From: CAZDOD01 sp964506935
Lineage (GTDB): Bacteria; Desulfobacterota; Zymogenia; Zymogenales; Zymogenaceae
NCBI GenBank assembly: GCA_964506935.1
Contig: CAZDOD010000037.1
Span: 1 to 19,843, forward strand
DNA: 19,843 bases
Direction of reading: 5' to 3'
In this document: positions 16,880 to 19,843 of the stretch, piece by piece
Position numbering within the stretch: the first letter of the stretch is position 1
Layout: each line of letters opens with the position of its first letter
Made by a program: the position numbers and the translations under genes
Notes under the pieces: model-generated
The model's database searches: none
Seen by the model: the letters and a program-made list of their open reading frames with translations, nothing else
What the model was told of the DNA's origin: nothing

Positions 16880-16925
16880 GGTTGGGGCGGTTTTTATTCC
16901 TACGAAACCGTCATTCAAATGTAAC

Positions 16926-16985
16926 TGTAGGGGCGCGTCGGGACGCGCCCTTAATTAGGAGGGCGGCTCACGAGCCGCCCCTACA
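16926..16985. repeat. REP-like double palindrome
   Basis: Two 9-bp GC-rich hairpins stand side by side: GGGCGCGTC/GACGCGCCC (16931-16950) and GGGCGGCTC/GAGCCGCCC (16961-16980). They are enclosed by a 10-bp outer inverted repeat, TGTAGGGGCG (16926-16935) and CGCCCCTACA (16976-16985). This is the form of mobile palindromic intergenic elements found in many copies in several bacterial phyla. It is sharply GC-rich in an AT-rich intergenic region. Confidence 0.75.
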
Positions 16986-17044
16986 AAAGAATTATCTTTG
17001 AACACCTAATAACACGGACAAACGACTTTGCCTGTACCACCCGC

Positions 17045-17080
17045 CGTCATTGCGAAGGGCTACGGCCCCGAAGTAATCTC
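17045..17080. repeat. Second palindromic intergenic repeat (GTCATTGCGA type)
   Basis: The segment beginning CGTCATTGCGAAGGGC and ending CCCCGAAGTAATCTC, with a central GGGC-TACG-GCCC hairpin, closely resembles a widespread dispersed bacterial repeat (GTCATTGCGA...GAAGCAATCTC), as I recall it. It lies 60 bp from the first palindrome. Confidence 0.6.
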
Positions 17081-17117
17081 TAACAAAAAATATTAATAAA
17101 TCTTCAGGATAAATATT

Positions 17118-17142
17118 TATCGTTGTATGTTGATAAACGATA
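17118..17142 (+). promoter_or_regulatory. Inverted repeat upstream of the NTPase-TPR gene
   Basis: TATCGTT (17118-17124) and AACGATA (17136-17142) form a 7-bp inverted repeat with an 11-nt spacer, 57 nt before the start codon. It overlaps a weak candidate promoter (TTGTAT, 17 nt, TAATAT) and could be an operator. Evidence is thin. Confidence 0.25.
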
Positions 17143-17198
17143 TGGTAATATTTGCGTAGATAAAATAAATGTTTTAAATAAAAAGGGAAAGTTGAATC

Positions 17199-19271
17199 AT
17201 GGATTCAGCGACAATCATTCAGATAATAATATCAATTATATTGGCACTTTTAAGTTTTTTTTGTTACGAGTTTATTTATAAGACATGGAAAACAAACAGA
17301 GAAAATTATAGTATTATCTGGAAAAGCATATCCAATCTGAAACCGGATCATCTTTTGGGCTTGAGAGCTTCAAAGTTATATGGTTTCAGAAAATACTATT
17401 ATGAACGTAGCCATGACAAGATTATAAAGAAAAAAATTGAAAAAGGTGAAAATATATTGGTTTTAGGAGGGCCTATCTCAGGCAAAACAAGAACTGTTTA
17501 TGAAGTTTTAAAACGCTGTGATAAAAATTATTACGTCATTATCCCAAAGCGAGACTATCTTGAAACGAAAGGATTCCGTGTTCCACTTTTTTTTAGTTTT
17601 TTGCCAAATGTAAGAAAAAGGAGGATTTTGATTCTTGATGACATACAAAAGTTCTCGGTTAAACAAAACTTTAAATTTTTGATTGAAGAATTTAGAAGGA
17701 GAAACATACCAATAATTGCAACGTGTCGTCTCGGGCCTGAAAAGGATGAATTTTCAAAAAGCGAGCTTTCATACATTTTTAATGATCCTGAAGAAATAAC
17801 GAAGTTACAAAAAGATGAGGCGAAAAAAATTGCTAATGAAGCGGGAGAGGATTTCCCAGAAAGATTCGATGGTAATATCGGCTCAATCTTTTTACCACTT
17901 GAGACAATGGAAAAGAGATTTAAAGAGTGCACAGATGTTGAAAAGGGAATTTTAAGGTCTATAAAGCGTCTTTATAGGTCAGGGATTTATGAGGAAAGGG
18001 AGGTTTTTTCTGTTAATCGGATAAAAAAGGTTTGCTTGGTATGTGAAAAAATTAAACAGAATGGATATGAATTTAGAAATTTTTTAGATAACCTAGAAAA
18101 AAATGGTTTTATAAAGAGAAATAAAGAAAAGATTCAAATAGAAGAGGCTTATCTCGATTTCATTATTGAAGATGATGAATTTACTCTCGAAGATTTCCGC
18201 GAAATGCTGGATATATTCTCGGGTGATCCAGAGGCACTATATGACTTAGGGGATCGGGCTTATGATATAGGAGAGATATCTCTTGATATAGCGGACCTTA
18301 TGAAGGTTGCGATAGAGGCTTTTGAAGGTGCCCTGAAGGTTTGGACAAAGAAAGCAAATCCCACAAAATACGGCCGGGCAAAAAACGGTCTCGGGATTTC
18401 TTATGGAAGACTTTCCGAAGTAGAGAAAAGAATAGAAAACGTAAAGAAGGCAATAGAGGCATTTAATGATATCCTAAAAGTCATGACCCTTGACAAATAC
18501 CCAATCGATTACGCTGGGACTCAAAACAATTTAGGGCTTTCATACCGAACACTTTCAGAGGTTGTAGATAAGGAGAAAAATGCCAAACTCGCGATAAAAG
18601 CATGCAATGAGGCCCTAAATGTTTATACTCTTGACCGCTACCCGTTCTATTATGCCATGACGCAGAATAACTTGGGGATTGCATACTGGAAGCTTTCCGA
18701 AGTTTTAGATAGGGAGAAAAACGCGAAACTCGCGATTGAAGCATACAATGAAGCCCTGAAGGTCAGGACAATCGACCGCTTCCCGGCAGATTACGCTATG
18801 ACACAGAACAATTTGGGGGGTACATACTCGAAACTTTCCGAGGTAGTAGATACGAAGAAAAACGCCAAACTCGCGATAAAAGCACACAATGAGGCCCTTA
18901 AGGTTTATACTCTTGACCGATTCCCAACTTATTTCGCCATGACACAGAACAATTTGGGGATTGCATACTGGAAGCTTTCCGAAGTTTTAGATAGGGAGAA
19001 AAACGCGAAACTTGCGATTAAAGCTTTCAATGAGGCACTAAAGGTTTATGCCCTTAACCGATTCCCCATTCAGTATGCTATGACACATGGAAGCATCGGG
19101 AATTTATACGGTTCTCTAGCAAAGGCAGGTAACAGGGCAGAAAACTGCAGGAGGGCTAGGGAAGCGTATGGAGAAGCCATGAAAGTCTTTATAGAAGCGA
19201 AAGCCCCTGAACTAATTCAGCAGACAGAAAGAAATATTCAAATACTAAATGAAATATGTAAGGAGGAATAG
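17199..19271 (+). CDS. Membrane-anchored STAND-like P-loop NTPase with TPR repeats
   Basis: The 690-residue protein has a single N-terminal membrane helix (about 5-27) and a P-loop NTPase domain. Walker A is GGPISGKT (90-97), Walker B is ILILDD (143-148), and a sensor-like strand IIATCR follows (172-177). A helical, probably winged-helix, segment (about 235-325) comes next. From residue 371 there are six full 47-residue helical repeats and a degenerate seventh, with consensus AIxAxNEALKVYTLDRFP then YAMTQNNLGIAYWKLSEV. These are TPR-like. The order effector/anchor, NTPase, helical repeats is that of STAND ATPases, which sense a ligand through the repeats and oligomerise; several are phage-defence or signalling proteins. 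No nuclease, protease or TIR domain is visible, so output might involve the membrane. The start has AGGGAAAG about 10 nt upstream. It is far more AT-rich than the lysine cluster and is flanked by palindromic repeats, suggesting acquisition. Function unknown. Confidence 0.8.
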   Translation: MDSATIIQIIISIILALLSFFCYEFIYKTWKTNRENYSIIWKSISNLKPDHLLGLRASKLYGFRKYYYERSHDKIIKKKIEKGENILVLGGPISGKTRTVYEVLKRCDKNYYVIIPKRDYLETKGFRVPLFFSFLPNVRKRRILILDDIQKFSVKQNFKFLIEEFRRRNIPIIATCRLGPEKDEFSKSELSYIFNDPEEITKLQKDEAKKIANEAGEDFPERFDGNIGSIFLPLETMEKRFKECTDVEKGILRSIKRLYRSGIYEEREVFSVNRIKKVCLVCEKIKQNGYEFRNFLDNLEKNGFIKRNKEKIQIEEAYLDFIIEDDEFTLEDFREMLDIFSGDPEALYDLGDRAYDIGEISLDIADLMKVAIEAFEGALKVWTKKANPTKYGRAKNGLGISYGRLSEVEKRIENVKKAIEAFNDILKVMTLDKYPIDYAGTQNNLGLSYRTLSEVVDKEKNAKLAIKACNEALNVYTLDRYPFYYAMTQNNLGIAYWKLSEVLDREKNAKLAIEAYNEALKVRTIDRFPADYAMTQNNLGGTYSKLSEVVDTKKNAKLAIKAHNEALKVYTLDRFPTYFAMTQNNLGIAYWKLSEVLDREKNAKLAIKAFNEALKVYALNRFPIQYAMTHGSIGNLYGSLAKAGNRAENCRRAREAYGEAMKVFIEAKAPELIQQTERNIQILNEICKEE
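18309..19154 (+). repeat. Six tandem 141-bp repeats coding 47-residue TPR-like units
   Basis: Units begin at 18309, 18450, 18591, 18732, 18873 and 19014, each 141 bp, with a degenerate seventh from 19155. Units 2-5 are the most alike. The segments 18674-18730 and 18956-19012 are identical over 57 bp and are exactly two units (282 bp) apart. Confidence 0.9.
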
Positions 19272-19287
19272 AATATAATAGTTTTTA

Positions 19288-19665
19288 TTATTTCGCCGAT
19301 CCCGGTCTCTCCATCACCCCATAGGAAAATCCATTGCCGATGATAAATCGGCGCCTGATCATCCTCTCTTGGTCGATGATCTCTTTGAATGGCTTTAGCG
19401 TAATCATAAAACAGCGGCCTTTTTCTCCCTCTACGTCTTCAACCACTACGGCCGACTCCAAGCCCCCGTAAATTTCTCCTACGGCCTCCTCCTCCACCCG
19501 CAAAAGCCCGCCGAACAGGCGATTGATTTCGTCGATATCAATTGAAGGCTCCTTTGACAGCATCTGTGCCCTTTCTGCAATATCCTTGATCTTCGATCTC
19601 AATTCCGGGAATAAATCGATAATATCTTTGATAATTTTTCGCTTCATGTAACTACTAATAAACAT
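19288..19665 (-). CDS. Small hypothetical protein
   Basis: I do not recognise this protein of 125 residues (119 if the second Met, at 19647, is used). The N-terminal half is predicted helical and charged (KRKIIKDIIDLFPELRSKIK). The rest is mixed, with a strand-like segment SAVVVEDVEGEKGRCFMIT and a basic RMIRRRFIIGNGFSYG stretch. There is no membrane segment, signal peptide or metal motif. Neither possible start has a Shine-Dalgarno sequence. A near-consensus promoter at 19689-19717 supports expression. It converges on the NTPase-TPR gene with a 16-bp gap, and no strong terminator separates them. Codon use resembles the lysine-cluster genes rather than the AT-rich neighbour. Confidence 0.65.
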   Translation of the reverse strand: MFISSYMKRKIIKDIIDLFPELRSKIKDIAERAQMLSKEPSIDIDEINRLFGGLLRVEEEAVGEIYGGLESAVVVEDVEGEKGRCFMITLKPFKEIIDQERMIRRRFIIGNGFSYGVMERPGSAK

Positions 19666-19688
19666 ATTTTATATAAAATTATGCATAA

Positions 19689-19717
19689 AATATATATAAA
19701 TTTCATTATCGTGTCAA
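19689..19717 (-). promoter_or_regulatory. Near-consensus sigma-70 promoter of the small hypothetical gene
   Basis: On the reverse strand a perfect TTGACA (19712-19717), 17-nt spacer and TATATT (19689-19694) precede the gene. Transcription would begin near 19682, giving a leader of about 17 or 35 nt depending on the start codon. Confidence 0.8.
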
Positions 19718-19728
19718 GAAAAAAGTAC

Positions 19729-19757
19729 AAAAAAAGGGGCCAAATCATATTTGGCCC
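19729..19757 (-). terminator. Intrinsic terminator of the gene entering from the right edge
   Basis: A perfect 9-bp stem (GGGCCAAAT/ATTTGGCCC) with a 3-nt loop is followed, on the reverse strand, by a run of seven T residues. It lies 32 nt past the stop codon of the partial gene. Confidence 0.92.
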
Positions 19758-19788
19758 GAAATATTGCGAAATCTATCTAATTTTCTAC

Positions 19789-19843
19789 CTATTTTGAGGC
19801 TTTTTCCCCCTTTTTCGTCCCCAGTAGCTCTTTTAGCTCCTCG
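19789..19843 (-). CDS. 3' end of an unidentified gene (cut by window edge)
   Basis: The reverse strand reads in from the edge as EELKELLGTKKGEKASK followed by TAG, and a strong terminator comes 32 nt later. A Lys- and Glu-rich hydrophilic C-terminal tail is all that can be seen, and the product cannot be identified. The terminator at the right distance is the main evidence that this is a real gene end. Confidence 0.6.
   Translation of the reverse strand, partial: EELKELLGTKKGEKASK

Noticed and set aside
16815..16925. Possible CIRCE or heat-shock sigma control of dnaK
   Set aside because: No TTAGCACTC/GAGTGCTAA inverted repeat is present, and the CTTGAAA lacks a correctly spaced CCCCATNT-like -10.
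19275..19291. Small hairpin ATAATA/TATTAT between the convergent NTPase-TPR and small hypothetical genes
   Set aside because: Only six A-T pairs with no GC and overlapping the next gene's stop, too weak to call a terminator.

Overview
The window looks like a chromosome segment from an anaerobic, amino-acid-fermenting bacterium. The evidence is a bacterial DnaK, bacterial sigma-70-like promoters, intrinsic terminators, and an almost complete set of lysine-fermentation enzymes, including radical-SAM and adenosylcobalamin-dependent aminomutases. Coding sequences use AGG (Arg) and ATA (Ile) often, and TTG/GTG starts occur. I cannot name the taxon. An uncultivated Desulfobacterota-like or other syntrophic lineage is only a guess. 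No rRNA, tRNA, CRISPR array, transposase or integrase was seen.

Layout. (1) 1-325, minus: the N-terminal part of a protoglobin-type haem sensor, cut by the window edge, followed by about 600 bp of AT-rich non-coding DNA. (2) 921-2815, minus: a calcineurin-like metallophosphoesterase and a DUF374/LPLAT-type acyltransferase. (3) 3151-3471, plus: a small FmdB-family zinc-ribbon protein with its own promoter and terminator. (4) 3682-13086, plus: the lysine cluster, in the order kdd, kamD, kamE, class I/II aminotransferase, kal, class III aminotransferase, kamA, and an NDP-forming acyl-CoA synthetase alpha subunit. (5) 13287-16814, minus: endonuclease III, a membrane-anchored OB-fold-like protein, and a stand-alone dnaK with a good promoter and terminator. 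(6) 16815-17198: an intergenic region with two families of palindromic repeats. (7) 17199-19271, plus: an AT-rich gene for a membrane-anchored P-loop NTPase with seven 47-residue TPR-like repeats, resembling a STAND architecture. (8) 19288-19843, minus: a small hypothetical gene behind a near-consensus promoter, then the 3' end of another gene with its terminator.

How the genes work together. KamA turns L-lysine into beta-lysine. KamDE moves the terminal amino group to give 3,5-diaminohexanoate. Kdd oxidises this to 3-keto-5-aminohexanoate. Kal removes ammonia from 3-aminobutyryl-CoA to give crotonyl-CoA. The enzyme that normally links the last two steps (Kce, a DUF849 protein) is not in the window. 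Instead there are two aminotransferases of unknown substrate, one translationally coupled to kamE. The acyl-CoA synthetase alpha subunit could conserve energy from a CoA thioester, but its ATP-grasp beta partner is not here either.

The most interesting parts are the STAND-like NTPase gene, with its repeat-rich upstream region and an internal 57-bp exact repeat, and the non-standard composition of the lysine cluster.
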